Of a stretch of 64,000 bases of DNA, positions 9,290 through 17,926 are shown piece by piece. The notes under the pieces were generated by a model. That model saw only the letters and a list, made by a program, of their open reading frames with translations. It did not search any database and had not been told where the DNA came from. A program made the translations under genes and the position numbers. Location of the stretch: assembly GCF_014250475.1 (NCBI RefSeq), contig NZ_CP060204.1, positions 1,749,001 to 1,813,000 of the forward strand, in the 5' to 3' direction. Origin of the DNA: Selenomonas timonae. Lineage in GTDB: Bacteria > Bacillota > Negativicutes > Selenomonadales > Selenomonadaceae. Position 1 is the first letter of the stretch. Every line of letters starts with the position of its first letter.

Positions 9290-10520
9290 GATCACGGCGG
9301 TCTACGCCGACCTTCGCGGAAACATCTGCGAGGCAGAGGGCGTGCGTGGGATGGGGCGCATTGGTTCGTCCAATCTTCCGCTCCGTCCTGACGATCTGAT
9401 TCCTCTTCCCGAGAGCGCCGATCTCATGTTTATGCCCGATCATCTGGCTACAGGGCAGGGCGCTGACGGCACGGAGAAGCGCATCGCGGGCACGGCGGTC
9501 GCGGCAATCCTCCCGCAGGGCTATACGCGCACGCATCTGCCCGCATTCGACCGCATGGAGGGCGCTGCGCCGCTGCCGCTCTACGGATATACCGCTGTCG
9601 TCTCCCATCGCGGGCAGCTCTGCGTCGCCGCCGTCTATACGGATGAAAACGAGAAATGGGATCCTGCCAACTACAACGGAAAGGAACTCAAAAAACTCGT
9701 GCGTCGCACGATGAAGGAGCTGCCGCATAACCGCATTGTGGAGCAGGTCGGGAACTGCTCGCTGAACTATCACTGCCTGACGGCGCAGAATCTCTTCTAC
9801 AGGCGTTGGGAGTGCGGCGTACCGACATCGCCTGTATGCAATGCGAATTGTCTCGGATGTATCTCGCTGCAGAGCTCGGAGTGCTGTCCCTCGCCGCAGG
9901 AGCGCATTACATTTTCGCCGACGCCGGAGGAGATTGCCGAGGTCGGCATCTACCATCTCTCCATTGCACCCGACGGCATCATCAGCTTTGGGCAGGGCTG
10001 CGAGGGTGAGCCGTCACTTGCGGCGGATCGGATTGCCGAGGGAATTCGTAGGATTCGTGCCGTGACGCAGCGCGGGCAGATCAATATGAACTCGAACGCG
10101 GGCTTTCCCGCAGGAATGCGGAAGATTGTGGACGCGGGACTCGACTCCCTGCGCGTCTCCATCATCAGTGCACGCGACGAGAGCTATGATGCATATTATC
10201 GCGCAAGTTATCCGTTGGACAACGTAAAGGAATCCCTCCGTTACGCGCTCGATCACGGCGTCTACGTCTCGCTGAACCTCCTGCACTTCCCGGGCTTTAC
10301 GGATCGTGTGGAAGAGCTTGCAGCGTGGCAGGAATTCTTTCGCGTTCTGCCCGTTCAGATGATACAGATGCGGAATCTGAACATTGACCCGACGATTTTC
10401 TTGCAGACGATGCCGCAGGCAGAGGGTGCACCCGTCGGCACGAGGGGATTTATGGAGGCGCTTCACGCGGAGTTCCCGCAGCTTGTGATCGGCAGCTTCA
10501 GTCACTATGTAAATGATTGA
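9252..10520 (+). CDS. Radical SAM protein of unknown substrate
   Basis: A 422-residue protein with a radical SAM cluster-binding motif CNANCLGC (CxxxCxxC) near residue 195. After it come SFGQGCEGEP, the NMNSNAGFP strand and DSLRVSIISA, typical of the partial TIM barrel that holds the 4Fe-4S cluster and SAM. The cluster motif comes unusually late; about 190 residues precede it and look like an unrelated N-terminal domain. The first residues are very basic. The ATG has a GAGGAG ribosome-binding site inside pth. I cannot assign a substrate. Its place behind pth and before the glmS leader gives little hint; similar proteins are generally annotated only as radical SAM. Confidence 0.8.
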   Translation: MKAKAAKRAQRSEITAVYADLRGNICEAEGVRGMGRIGSSNLPLRPDDLIPLPESADLMFMPDHLATGQGADGTEKRIAGTAVAAILPQGYTRTHLPAFDRMEGAAPLPLYGYTAVVSHRGQLCVAAVYTDENEKWDPANYNGKELKKLVRRTMKELPHNRIVEQVGNCSLNYHCLTAQNLFYRRWECGVPTSPVCNANCLGCISLQSSECCPSPQERITFSPTPEEIAEVGIYHLSIAPDGIISFGQGCEGEPSLAADRIAEGIRRIRAVTQRGQINMNSNAGFPAGMRKIVDAGLDSLRVSIISARDESYDAYYRASYPLDNVKESLRYALDHGVYVSLNLLHFPGFTDRVEELAAWQEFFRVLPVQMIQMRNLNIDPTIFLQTMPQAEGAPVGTRGFMEALHAEFPQLVIGSFSHYVND

Positions 10521-10545
10521 CTTCTCGTACAATATCGGATAGAAT
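10517..10545 (+). promoter_or_regulatory. Promoter of glmS
   Basis: TTGACT (10517-10522) and TAGAAT (10540-10545) are separated by exactly 17 bases. The start site would fall near 10552, giving a leader of about 260 bases that contains the glmS ribozyme. The -35 box overlaps the stop codon of the preceding gene. Confidence 0.65.
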
Positions 10546-10547
10546 GA

Positions 10548-10580
10548 CCCTGTGCATCGTAGATGCATAGGGATTTCTTT
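10548..10580 (+). terminator. Hairpin after radical SAM gene, possible terminator
   Basis: An 11-pair stem (CCCTGTGCATC with its complement) has only a broken T-rich tail (ATTTCTTTT). It may end the uppP operon, or it may be the first structure in the glmS leader, because the glmS start site is predicted inside it. Confidence 0.5.
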
Positions 10581-10597
10581 TATCAAAAAGATTTTTT

Positions 10598-10753
10598 CTT
10601 AGCGCTGGCTCTGGGATGCGTCGCATTTCAGAGGACGAGGAGAAGGTTGTCGAGCCGTCAGCGGATGCCTTCCGGCACGCTCTGTCGAGAGTCTGCGGTC
10701 AAAGCGCAGGGGTGACCCTGCGGACAAAGCTGCAGATGGAGCGAAATCCCTGA
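10598..10753 (+). ncRNA. glmS self-cleaving ribozyme (riboswitch)
   Basis: The leader of glmS carries the conserved glmS ribozyme core: TTAGCGC at the cleavage site, GACGAGGAGAAGGTTGTCGA, GCGGATGCCTTCCGGC, then AAAGCGCAGGGGTGACCCTG and CAGATGGAGCGAAATCCC. By homology, cleavage occurs between A10601 and G10602 when glucosamine-6-phosphate binds as cofactor. Cutting exposes a 5'-OH and destabilises the glmS mRNA, so the enzyme is made only when its product is scarce. Assignment rests on the primary-sequence match to the family; its 3' end lies about 55 bases before the start codon. Confidence 0.95.
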
Positions 10754-10810
10754 ACGATGTTGTGGGGAATTCATTTCGTGTGGATTCCTTTTCGATCAGG
10801 AGGTATTTTT

Positions 10811-12640
10811 ATGTGTGGAATCGTGGGTTATGTTGGGGATCGTCAGGCGGCGGAGTTCCTGCTCGACGGACTCTCAAAGCTCGAGTATCGCGGCTATGAC
10901 TCGGCGGGCATTGCCGTCTACAACGACGGTGAGATTCGCGTCGAAAAGAGCGTCGGACGCCTCGCTGCACTGCGCGACAAGATCAAGGGGAATGTGCCGA
11001 CGGGCAGCCTCGGTATCGGGCATACGCGCTGGGCGACGCACGGGCGTCCGTCGGATGTGAATTCGCATCCGCATACGGACTGCCACGGTGACTTTGCCAT
11101 CGTGCACAACGGAATCATCGAGAACTATCTCTCGCTGAAGGAAGAGCTCATTGCAAAGGGGCATGTCTTCAAGTCTGAGACGGATACCGAGGTCGTCGTA
11201 CACCTCCTCGAGGAGGTATACAGCGGGGACTTCATTGCCGCCGTGCGCGCGGTGCTCGAGCGGATTGAAGGCTCGTATGCGCTCGCGTTCATGAGCCGGA
11301 AGCATCCGGATATGCTGCTGTGCACGAAGCAGGACAACCCGCTCATCATCGGACTCGGCGAGGGCGAGAACTTCATCGCCTCGGATATTCCCGCCATCAT
11401 CTCGAAGACACGCCGTACCTATATCCTTGCCGATGGCGAGCTTGCGATTGTCCGCAAGGATGCGGTCGAGGTGACGAATCATCTGGGCGCAGTCGTGCCG
11501 AAGAAGGTGTTCGAGGTGACGTGGAACGCCGAGGCGGCGGAGAAGGGCGGCTATGAGCATTTCATGCTCAAGGAGATCAACGAGCAGCCGAAAGCGGTGC
11601 GCGACACGATGAGTCAGCGCATCACGGGGGATAAGAAGTCGATTTCCTTCGAGGAGCTCGGATGGGATGCCGCGTATCTCAATTCGTTCAATAAAATCTA
11701 CATTGTCGCGTGCGGCACGGCATACCATGCAGGGCTGGTCGGCAAATACTACATCGAGAAGATGGCGCGCGTCCTCGTCGAGGTGGACGTCGCCTCGGAG
11801 TTCCGCTATCGAGATCCGATTGTCGACGAGCATACGCTTCTCATCGTGGTCTCCCAGTCGGGCGAGACGAGCGACACGCTCGCAGCGCTGAAGGAGTCGA
11901 AGCGACGCGGGGCAAAGACCCTTGCGATCACGAATGTGGTCGGCTCGTCCATTGCACGCGAAGCGGATCAGGTCGTCTATACGTGGGCAGGCCCTGAGAT
12001 CGCAGTCGCTTCGACGAAGGCGTATACGACCCAGCTCGTCCTCTTTTTCATGCTCGCGCTCTATATGGCAGAGATCAAGGGGACGATTGCGGCGGAGCGT
12101 ACGGCAGAGCTCGTTGCACAGCTGCAGGAGATTCCCGCGCAGATCTCGGAGATCCTCTCCGATGTCGATCCGATCAAGACCTTTGCGAAGCAATACGGCT
12201 TCAACGAGGATGTCTTCTACATCGGGCGCGGTCTGGACTATGCCGTCTCGCTCGAAGGCGCGCTCAAGCTCAAGGAGATTTCCTACATCCACGCCGAGGC
12301 ATATGCGGCGGGCGAGCTGAAGCACGGCACGCTCGCACTGATCGTCGAGGGGGTGCCCGTCATCGCGCTCGCAACGCAGCGCAATGTCTACGAGAAGACG
12401 CTCTCGAACATCAAGGAGGTCAAGGCGCGCGACGCCGTCGTCATCGGCATTGCCGCCGAGGGCGATACCGAGCTTGAGAAGTATGTCGATCACGTCATGC
12501 ACGTGCCGGCATCGGATGAGTTCATCATGCCGATCCTCTCCGTCATCCCCCTGCAGCTGCTCGCCTACTATGCGGCGATTACGCGCGGCTGCGATGTGGA
12601 CAAGCCGCGTAACCTTGCGAAGTCGGTTACGGTCGAGTAA
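10811..12640 (+). CDS. glmS: Glutamine-fructose-6-phosphate aminotransferase
   Basis: A 609-residue enzyme making glucosamine-6-phosphate from fructose-6-phosphate and glutamine, the entry step of UDP-GlcNAc, peptidoglycan and LPS synthesis. After Met removal the N-terminal nucleophile Cys is exposed (MCGIVGYVGDRQAAE), followed by GHTRWATHG of the class II glutaminase domain. Two SIS domains follow (IVACGTAYHAG with SQSGETSDT, and GRGLDYAVSLEGALKLKE), and the end DKPRNLAKSVTVE is the family C-terminus. The ATG at 10811 has an AGGAGG site and must be used because Cys-2 is catalytic. It is controlled by the ribozyme just upstream. Confidence 0.98.
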   Translation: MCGIVGYVGDRQAAEFLLDGLSKLEYRGYDSAGIAVYNDGEIRVEKSVGRLAALRDKIKGNVPTGSLGIGHTRWATHGRPSDVNSHPHTDCHGDFAIVHNGIIENYLSLKEELIAKGHVFKSETDTEVVVHLLEEVYSGDFIAAVRAVLERIEGSYALAFMSRKHPDMLLCTKQDNPLIIGLGEGENFIASDIPAIISKTRRTYILADGELAIVRKDAVEVTNHLGAVVPKKVFEVTWNAEAAEKGGYEHFMLKEINEQPKAVRDTMSQRITGDKKSISFEELGWDAAYLNSFNKIYIVACGTAYHAGLVGKYYIEKMARVLVEVDVASEFRYRDPIVDEHTLLIVVSQSGETSDTLAALKESKRRGAKTLAITNVVGSSIAREADQVVYTWAGPEIAVASTKAYTTQLVLFFMLALYMAEIKGTIAAERTAELVAQLQEIPAQISEILSDVDPIKTFAKQYGFNEDVFYIGRGLDYAVSLEGALKLKEISYIHAEAYAAGELKHGTLALIVEGVPVIALATQRNVYEKTLSNIKEVKARDAVVIGIAAEGDTELEKYVDHVMHVPASDEFIMPILSVIPLQLLAYYAAITRGCDVDKPRNLAKSVTVE

Positions 12641-12656
12641 ATTTCAAAAGAATATG

Positions 12657-12691
12657 ACAGCAGAGTCTCAAGGCGGGACTCTGCTGTTTTT
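12657..12691 (+). terminator. Rho-independent terminator after glmS
   Basis: An 11-pair stem ACAGCAGAGTC/GACTCTGCTGT with a 9-base loop is followed by a T run. Confidence 0.92.
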
Positions 12692-12703
12692 CTCTGAAAA
12701 GGC

Positions 12704-12732
12704 GTGACAAGACCGTCAACTCATGCTATAAC
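12704..12732 (+). promoter_or_regulatory. Promoter of the threonine/serine exporter gene
   Basis: GTGACA (12704-12709) and TATAAC (12727-12732) are 17 bases apart, with the extended TGC in front of the -10 box. The predicted start site (about 12739) lies only a few bases before the ATG at 12743, implying a near-leaderless mRNA or a later start codon. Confidence 0.55.
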
Positions 12733-12742
12733 TATGTTCATT

Positions 12743-14017
12743 ATGATAAACGAAGCAGCACGAATCAACATCAACAACATCCTCGAGCGCGCAATCGACA
12801 TCGGGCAGCGCATGCTCGTTACGGGCGCGGAGGTCAGCCGCGTGGAGCGCACGATCAACTTCATTTGCCGCGCCTACGGCGTGCGCCATGTGGACGTGAT
12901 GGTCATTACGACGAGCATCATTGTGACGCTGCGTGGCAACGACATCGGCGTCCTTACGCAGATGCGGCGCGTGCCGGGGCAGAACTTCGACTTTCAGCGG
13001 CTCAAGGCGCTGAATCAGCTCTCGCGCGAGATCTGCGCGAACCCGAAGACCTCGGATGAGATCAAGGCGCGCATTCGCGAGATCGATACGATGGAGACCA
13101 TCTCCCTCAAGGCGTCTCTCTTCTATTGGGCGCTGATCGCCGCGAGCTTCTCCGCATTCTTTGGCGGACGACTCGAGGATGCCGTCTGCGCGGGCATCGT
13201 CGGCGTTTTTCTGCGCCTCGTGCAGTATCTGCTCGGGCAGACGAAGCTGAATCCGTACTTTGCGCTCGTCCTGCTCAGCTTTATCGGGGGCATCCTCGCG
13301 AACTCCTTCATGTGGGTCGGCATGGACATTCATCCCGCTGCAATCAATATGGGCAATATCATGCCTGTGATTCCGGGGCTGGCTCTGATGAATTCGATTC
13401 GTGATATGTTCAGTCAGGAGACAATCTCGGGGCTCATCAAGAGCGCAGAGGCGTTCATCCTGAGCCTGCTCATCGCGACGGGCTTTGCGTTCAGCGCGAC
13501 GGGCACGCTCATCGCCTTTGAAACGACATGGTGGGTGTATCTGCTAACCTCGTTTGTCGGCGGCTTCTGCTTCCACCTGCTCTGGCACGGGCACATCAAG
13601 GACGCTGCCGTGGGCGCAGTCGTCTGCATGGGTGCGTGGGGCTTTACGATGCTCTTTGTCGCGATGGAGTGGAACGAGTTCGCGGGCTATTTTGCAGGCG
13701 CGGTCTTTGCCACGATTGCGGCGGAGATTCTCGCGCGCTTCTACAAAAGCCCCGCGACCATCTTCCTCATTATCGGTGTCATTGCGATGGTGCCCGGCGG
13801 TTCGCTGTACCGCACAATGTTCTACGCCGTTGCGGCAGACTGGGAGAGGTTCGGCGCGCAAGGCATCAAGACCTTCCTCTACGCCGTATCCATTGCGGCG
13901 GGCATCGTGATTGCAACGGCAATCTGGGAGACGGTCAAGGCATGGCTCATAAAGCAGAAGAAAAACATTGGGACTTCTGACACAGAGACCTGCTGCGAAA
14001 CACAGGGGGAAAGCTAA
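12743..14017 (+). CDS. Threonine/serine exporter family membrane protein (ThrE-like)
   Basis: A membrane protein of about 424 residues uniting the two halves of the ThrE family. An N-terminal cytoplasmic/hydrophobic domain (DUF1212/YjjP type) carries MLVTGAEVSRVERTI, followed by four or five helices. A C-terminal YjjB-like half has five more helices, ending in MVPGGSLYRTMFYA. ThrE exports threonine and serine by proton motive force in Corynebacterium; here the substrate is inferred only from the family. Several starts are possible. GTG at 12704 lies in the -35 box and the ATG at 12734 lies at the -10 box, so the ATG at 12743 is preferred although no clear Shine-Dalgarno is seen. Confidence 0.8.
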   Translation: MINEAARININNILERAIDIGQRMLVTGAEVSRVERTINFICRAYGVRHVDVMVITTSIIVTLRGNDIGVLTQMRRVPGQNFDFQRLKALNQLSREICANPKTSDEIKARIREIDTMETISLKASLFYWALIAASFSAFFGGRLEDAVCAGIVGVFLRLVQYLLGQTKLNPYFALVLLSFIGGILANSFMWVGMDIHPAAINMGNIMPVIPGLALMNSIRDMFSQETISGLIKSAEAFILSLLIATGFAFSATGTLIAFETTWWVYLLTSFVGGFCFHLLWHGHIKDAAVGAVVCMGAWGFTMLFVAMEWNEFAGYFAGAVFATIAAEILARFYKSPATIFLIIGVIAMVPGGSLYRTMFYAVAADWERFGAQGIKTFLYAVSIAAGIVIATAIWETVKAWLIKQKKNIGTSDTETCCETQGES

Positions 14018-14022
14018 ACGAT

Positions 14023-15210
14023 ATGGCAATGAACACGCGCACGCGCCTGTGGCTGACGATTTTTCTCGGCATCATGACGGCGATTGCGCCGCTCTCGACC
14101 GATATGTACCTGCCCGCGCTGCCCGAGGTGCAGACGGACTTTGCTGTGTCAACTTCGCTCGTCCAGCTGACGCTGACAATGACGACGCTCGGCATGGCGC
14201 TCGGGCAGATTCTCGCGGGGCCTCTGAGCGACCTCCACGGGCGTCGCATTCCACTCTTCATCGGGATGCTCGTCTTTATCGGCGCAACGCTCGGCTGCGT
14301 CCTCGCCGAGGACATCTATCTCTTCCTCTTCTTCCGCTTCTTTGCAGGATTTGCGGGGGCGAGCGGCATTGTGATCGCGCGTGCGATTGCGCGCGATGTC
14401 TGCGAGGGCGCGGAGCTGACGCGTTTCTTTGCGGTCTTGATGATGGTAAACGGCTTCGCGCCGATCATTGCACCGATCATCGGCGGTCAGATTCTCTTCT
14501 TTGCCGAATGGCGCGCGACCTTCGTACTCCTCACGCTCATCGGTGTCCTCCTCGCAGGGGCGACCCTCATCTATCGGGAGACCCTGCCGAAGGAGAAGCG
14601 GAGCGCGAATATGACCGATTCGCTGAAGAAATTTCCCGCGCTCCTACGTGACCGCTACTTCCTCGGGCACTGCCTCCTGCAGTGCTTCGTGTTCGGCGCG
14701 TTCTTCTCGTATCTCTCGGGATCTTCCTTTGTCTTTCAGAACATCTATGCCGTCTCGCCGCAGGTCTACAGCATAATCTTTGCCGTGATCGGCGCGGGAC
14801 TCCTGCTCGCGGGCGTTCTGCCCGCGCGATTGGCGGGGCGTGTGCCGGACATCGTCATGCTGAAATACGCCGTACTTGTGCCGTTCGTGGGGAGCGCGCT
14901 GCTCCTCGTCGGCTTTTATTTCTCTGCGCCGATTGCCGTGATTCTCGTCCTGCTCTTCCTGACGGTCGTTCCGCTGTCCGTGATGGGGGCTGCGAGCTTC
15001 TCCCTTGCGCTTTCGCGGCAGGGAAAGAACGCGGGCAGCGCCTCGGCGCTCATCGGCTGCTTCTCCATGCTGCTCGGCGCGTGCATGATGCCCGTCGTCG
15101 GCATTGCGGGCGATCATACGGCGATTCCAATGGGGTTCATCATGCTGACGGGCTACGGACTGGGTACCCTCGTTTTTTACCGCATGATTGCGGCAGATCA
15201 CATAAAATAG
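14023..15210 (+). CDS. Bcr/CflA family MFS multidrug efflux transporter
   Basis: A 395-residue major facilitator protein with 12 hydrophobic segments. The N-terminus STDMYLPALPEVQTDF followed by GMALGQILAGPLSDLHGRRIPL (motif A between helices 2 and 3) is typical of the DHA1 Bcr/CflA drug-proton antiporters. RFFAGFAGASGIVIARAIARD is the helix 4-5 signature of the same group. These pumps expel bicyclomycin, chloramphenicol-like drugs or cysteine in proteobacteria; the substrate here is unknown. It begins 5 bases after the ThrE-like stop, so the two exporters are probably co-transcribed, and it is followed at 13 bases by a HAD phosphatase. Confidence 0.92.
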   Translation: MAMNTRTRLWLTIFLGIMTAIAPLSTDMYLPALPEVQTDFAVSTSLVQLTLTMTTLGMALGQILAGPLSDLHGRRIPLFIGMLVFIGATLGCVLAEDIYLFLFFRFFAGFAGASGIVIARAIARDVCEGAELTRFFAVLMMVNGFAPIIAPIIGGQILFFAEWRATFVLLTLIGVLLAGATLIYRETLPKEKRSANMTDSLKKFPALLRDRYFLGHCLLQCFVFGAFFSYLSGSSFVFQNIYAVSPQVYSIIFAVIGAGLLLAGVLPARLAGRVPDIVMLKYAVLVPFVGSALLLVGFYFSAPIAVILVLLFLTVVPLSVMGAASFSLALSRQGKNAGSASALIGCFSMLLGACMMPVVGIAGDHTAIPMGFIMLTGYGLGTLVFYRMIAADHIK

Positions 15211-15223
15211 GAGGCGAAATTAA

Positions 15224-15880
15224 ATGAAGGCATTTATCTATGACATGGACGGCGTGATTGTCGACAGCGAGATCATCCACATGAAGGCGGAGACAATCCT
15301 CCTTGCGCGCTATGGCATCGAGACGGACGAAGCTCTGCTCATGCCGTACCGCGGCACGAGTGACGCAACGATGTTCGAGGATATCAAGGACAAATACGAT
15401 GCATCCTATGATGTGGCGGGCATTGTTGCGGAAAAGGATGTGCTGATGCGGCATCTGCTTCAAACAGAGGAGTTGATTGCGATCGATGGCGCGCTCGACC
15501 TCATCAAGGCGACCAATGCGCTGCGCGCGCGCGGCATCCGCACGGCCATTGCAAGCTCGAGCCCCTATGAAACAATCAACCATGTCACAGAGACGTTGGG
15601 GATTGCGGACAAATTCGACGCCATCGTCTCGGGCGCGGAGCTTCCCATGTCGAAGCCCGATCCGACGATCTACTTGCAGACGGCGGAGCTGCTCGGCGTT
15701 GCTCCTGCGGACTGCCTTGTCCTCGAGGATGCTGCGGTGGGGGCACAGGCGGCAGTGCGTGCGGGGATGACCTGCATCGGATTCTGCAGCCCGCACAGCG
15801 GTGTACAGGACTTCTCAGGCTGTGCGCGCATTGTGCACAATCTGTCGGAAATTGATCTGAATTCGTACTTTGGCGAATAA
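15224..15880 (+). CDS. HAD-superfamily phosphatase, beta-phosphoglucomutase-like
   Basis: A 218-residue HAD hydrolase of subfamily IA. Motif I is DMDGVIVDSE with both catalytic Asp residues, motif II is IASSSP and motif III/IV is SKPDPTIYLQ and LVLEDAAVGAQAA. The cap domain between motifs I and II is the small helical type of beta-phosphoglucomutase, sugar-phosphatase and phosphoglycolate phosphatase enzymes. The substrate cannot be told from sequence. It sits 13 bases after the MFS pump with an AGGAGGCGAAATTA ribosome-binding region, so it belongs to the same transcript. Confidence 0.88.
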   Translation: MKAFIYDMDGVIVDSEIIHMKAETILLARYGIETDEALLMPYRGTSDATMFEDIKDKYDASYDVAGIVAEKDVLMRHLLQTEELIAIDGALDLIKATNALRARGIRTAIASSSPYETINHVTETLGIADKFDAIVSGAELPMSKPDPTIYLQTAELLGVAPADCLVLEDAAVGAQAAVRAGMTCIGFCSPHSGVQDFSGCARIVHNLSEIDLNSYFGE

Positions 15881-15942
15881 AAAATCGCTTTCAGCTATCT
15901 TTCACCCCGTTTTCCTATAATTTTCGATAGGGAGATGATATT

Positions 15943-16620
15943 ATGCGCGTGCTTTTGGCAGAGGACGATCTGCGCCTCGGAAAGCTCATTCAATATATGC
16001 TCGAACAGAATGACATCACGGTGGAGTGGGTCACGGACGGCAAGGACATCTATGAGTATGCGACCTATACGGAGTACGACATCCTGATCCTGGACTGGAT
16101 GATGCCGGGAGAGACGGGCGTGGAGGCGTGTGCGCGCCTGCGCCGCAATGGGTATGACCGCGCAATACTCATGCTGACGGCGCGCGATTCTGTGGAGGAT
16201 CGCGTGACGGGGCTGGATGCGGGCGCGGATGACTACCTCGTCAAGCCGTTCGAGTTCTCAGAGCTGCTCGCGCGTCTGCGCGCGCTTGGGCGGCGTGCGA
16301 CGCAGAGGATTCAGCACGAGGTGGATGAGATCGGCGGATTCAAGCTGAACCGCACGGCGAATATTCTCGAGAAGAACGGCAAGGTGATTCAGCTCTCGCC
16401 GCGCGAGTTCCAGCTGTTTGATCTTCTTGCACAGAATATCGGCATCGTCGTGCCGCGCGACATCATTCTCGACCGCATCTGGGGGCTTGAGGCGGATGTC
16501 AGTTCGAACAACATTGACTCCTATATGAAGATGCTGCGCAAGAAGCTCGACGCAGCGGGCGAGGGCGATGCGATCAAGACGATTCGTGGCGTCGGTTACA
16601 AATTGGAGACGCCGCATTGA
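15943..16620 (+). CDS. OmpR/PhoB-family response regulator
   Basis: A 225-residue two-component regulator. The receiver domain has the acidic pocket LAEDD, phospho-acceptor Asp51 in LILDWMMPGE, the Thr of LTARD and Lys of YLVKPFEFSELLARL. The C-terminal winged helix begins near residue 125 (LSPREFQLFDLLAQN, then SSNNIDSYMKMLRKK and TIRGVGYKLE). It overlaps the downstream sensor kinase gene by four bases (TTGA), so they form a cognate pair. The TATAAT at 15916-15921 is a likely -10 box. The signal is unknown. Confidence 0.93.
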   Translation: MRVLLAEDDLRLGKLIQYMLEQNDITVEWVTDGKDIYEYATYTEYDILILDWMMPGETGVEACARLRRNGYDRAILMLTARDSVEDRVTGLDAGADDYLVKPFEFSELLARLRALGRRATQRIQHEVDEIGGFKLNRTANILEKNGKVIQLSPREFQLFDLLAQNIGIVVPRDIILDRIWGLEADVSSNNIDSYMKMLRKKLDAAGEGDAIKTIRGVGYKLETPH

Positions 16621-17918
16621 ACGAGCAGAACGTATTCGGCCGCAGCCGACTGCGGCTCATGCTCCGCTATGCGCTTGTCATGGGAGGACTGGTCATCGTC
16701 CTCCTCTTTGCCATGCACAAGACGATGGAGTGGGCGATCACGTCAGAGCAGGCGCGTGAGCTCCTTGATACGGCGGACAGCGTCTCCGAGTCACAGGCAT
16801 ACGCGCTGCTCCATGCAGACACGGATGTGGACGAGACGCAGCTGTACCGCAGCACGAACGACCGCCTCTTCTACTATGTGTTCGACGGGCAGGGGCGGCT
16901 CGTCAGCTTCTCGCGCGCCTCGTACCGCATCGAGTCCTTTGTGCTCGACATCGTGGGCGTATGGGATGCACCCGAGCGGGAGGTGCGCGTCTTTACAAAG
17001 ACGAACGAGCGCGGCGCGTCGACGAAGGTGATGATGACGGCGCAGACCGTATTCAGCCCGCCGTTGCCCGTCCAGACGGTCTACGTCGGCAAGGATGTCA
17101 CCGCCATGTACAACGGCATGGAGAAGGCGACATGGGCGCTCGCCGTCCTCGGGGGACTCGCACTCATCTGCGCCGCAGCGGTCGGCTACGTGCTCTCGGG
17201 CGGCGCGATGAAGCCCGTGCGCGAGGCATACGAGCGTCAGCGCCAGTTCGCCGCCGATGCCTCGCATGAGCTGCGCACGCCGCTCGCCGTCGTGCTTGCC
17301 TCGGCAGATCTGCTGCGGAGCGATCCTTCGATCACCTCGCCCTTTTTGAAGCAGGTCATCGAGGATGTGCGCGACGAGGTCAAGAAGATGACGAAGCTCG
17401 TCGGCGACCTCCTCACCGTCGCACGTACAGATGGCAGGGCAAACCAGCTGAAGCCCGTGCGTATGGATCTCGTCGCCGCCGCACAGCAGACGGTACGCAT
17501 CATGCGCCCATTTGCCGAGAAGAAGGACATCGTCATCGCCGAGGAGCTGCCGAAGCGCACGGAGATCAATGCGGACGAGCAGAAGATCCGTCAGCTCATC
17601 CTGATCCTCGTCGACAATGCAGTCAAGTATACGCCGGAGCATGGGCGCATCACTGTCTCACTGCAGGAGGAGAAGGGGGGCGTTCAGCTCTCCGTCGCGG
17701 ATACGGGCATCGGCATTGCGCCCGAGGATCAGGAGCGCATCTTTGACCGCTTCTACCGCGTGGACAAGGCGCGCTCACGTCGCATGGGCGGCAACGGACT
17801 GGGACTTGCTATTGCGCGCGAGATCGCGGAGGCGCACGGAGGGGCGATTGCGGTCGAAAGCGAGATGGGCAAGGGCACGACATTCCGCGTACACCTCAAA
17901 ACACGCATAAAGAATTAG
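16617..17918 (+). CDS. Sensor histidine kinase, partner of the OmpR-type regulator
   Basis: A 433-residue membrane kinase starting with TTG inside the end of the regulator gene. A first transmembrane helix lies at about residues 18-34, then an extracytoplasmic domain of about 135 residues, a second helix near 172-194, and a HisKA domain with His217 in FAADASHELRTPLAV. The ATPase domain carries ILVDNAVKYTPEHG, VADTGIGIAPEDQERIF and GNGLGLAIAREI. Only about 15 residues separate the second helix from the HisKA helix, so there is no room for a HAMP linker. The type is otherwise that of EnvZ/PhoR-like kinases; the stimulus is unknown. Confidence 0.92.
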   Translation: MNEQNVFGRSRLRLMLRYALVMGGLVIVLLFAMHKTMEWAITSEQARELLDTADSVSESQAYALLHADTDVDETQLYRSTNDRLFYYVFDGQGRLVSFSRASYRIESFVLDIVGVWDAPEREVRVFTKTNERGASTKVMMTAQTVFSPPLPVQTVYVGKDVTAMYNGMEKATWALAVLGGLALICAAAVGYVLSGGAMKPVREAYERQRQFAADASHELRTPLAVVLASADLLRSDPSITSPFLKQVIEDVRDEVKKMTKLVGDLLTVARTDGRANQLKPVRMDLVAAAQQTVRIMRPFAEKKDIVIAEELPKRTEINADEQKIRQLILILVDNAVKYTPEHGRITVSLQEEKGGVQLSVADTGIGIAPEDQERIFDRFYRVDKARSRRMGGNGLGLAIAREIAEAHGGAIAVESEMGKGTTFRVHLKTRIKN

Positions 17919-17926
17919 AGAGAACT

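Noticed and set aside
10874-12502. 542-residue antisense open frame opposite glmS (similar ones lie opposite gdhA, the ABC-F gene and topA)
   Set aside because: Long antisense frames are expected from the GC-rich codon use here. The plus-strand genes are complete and conserved, and the antisense products are Arg/Leu/Ala-rich without motifs.
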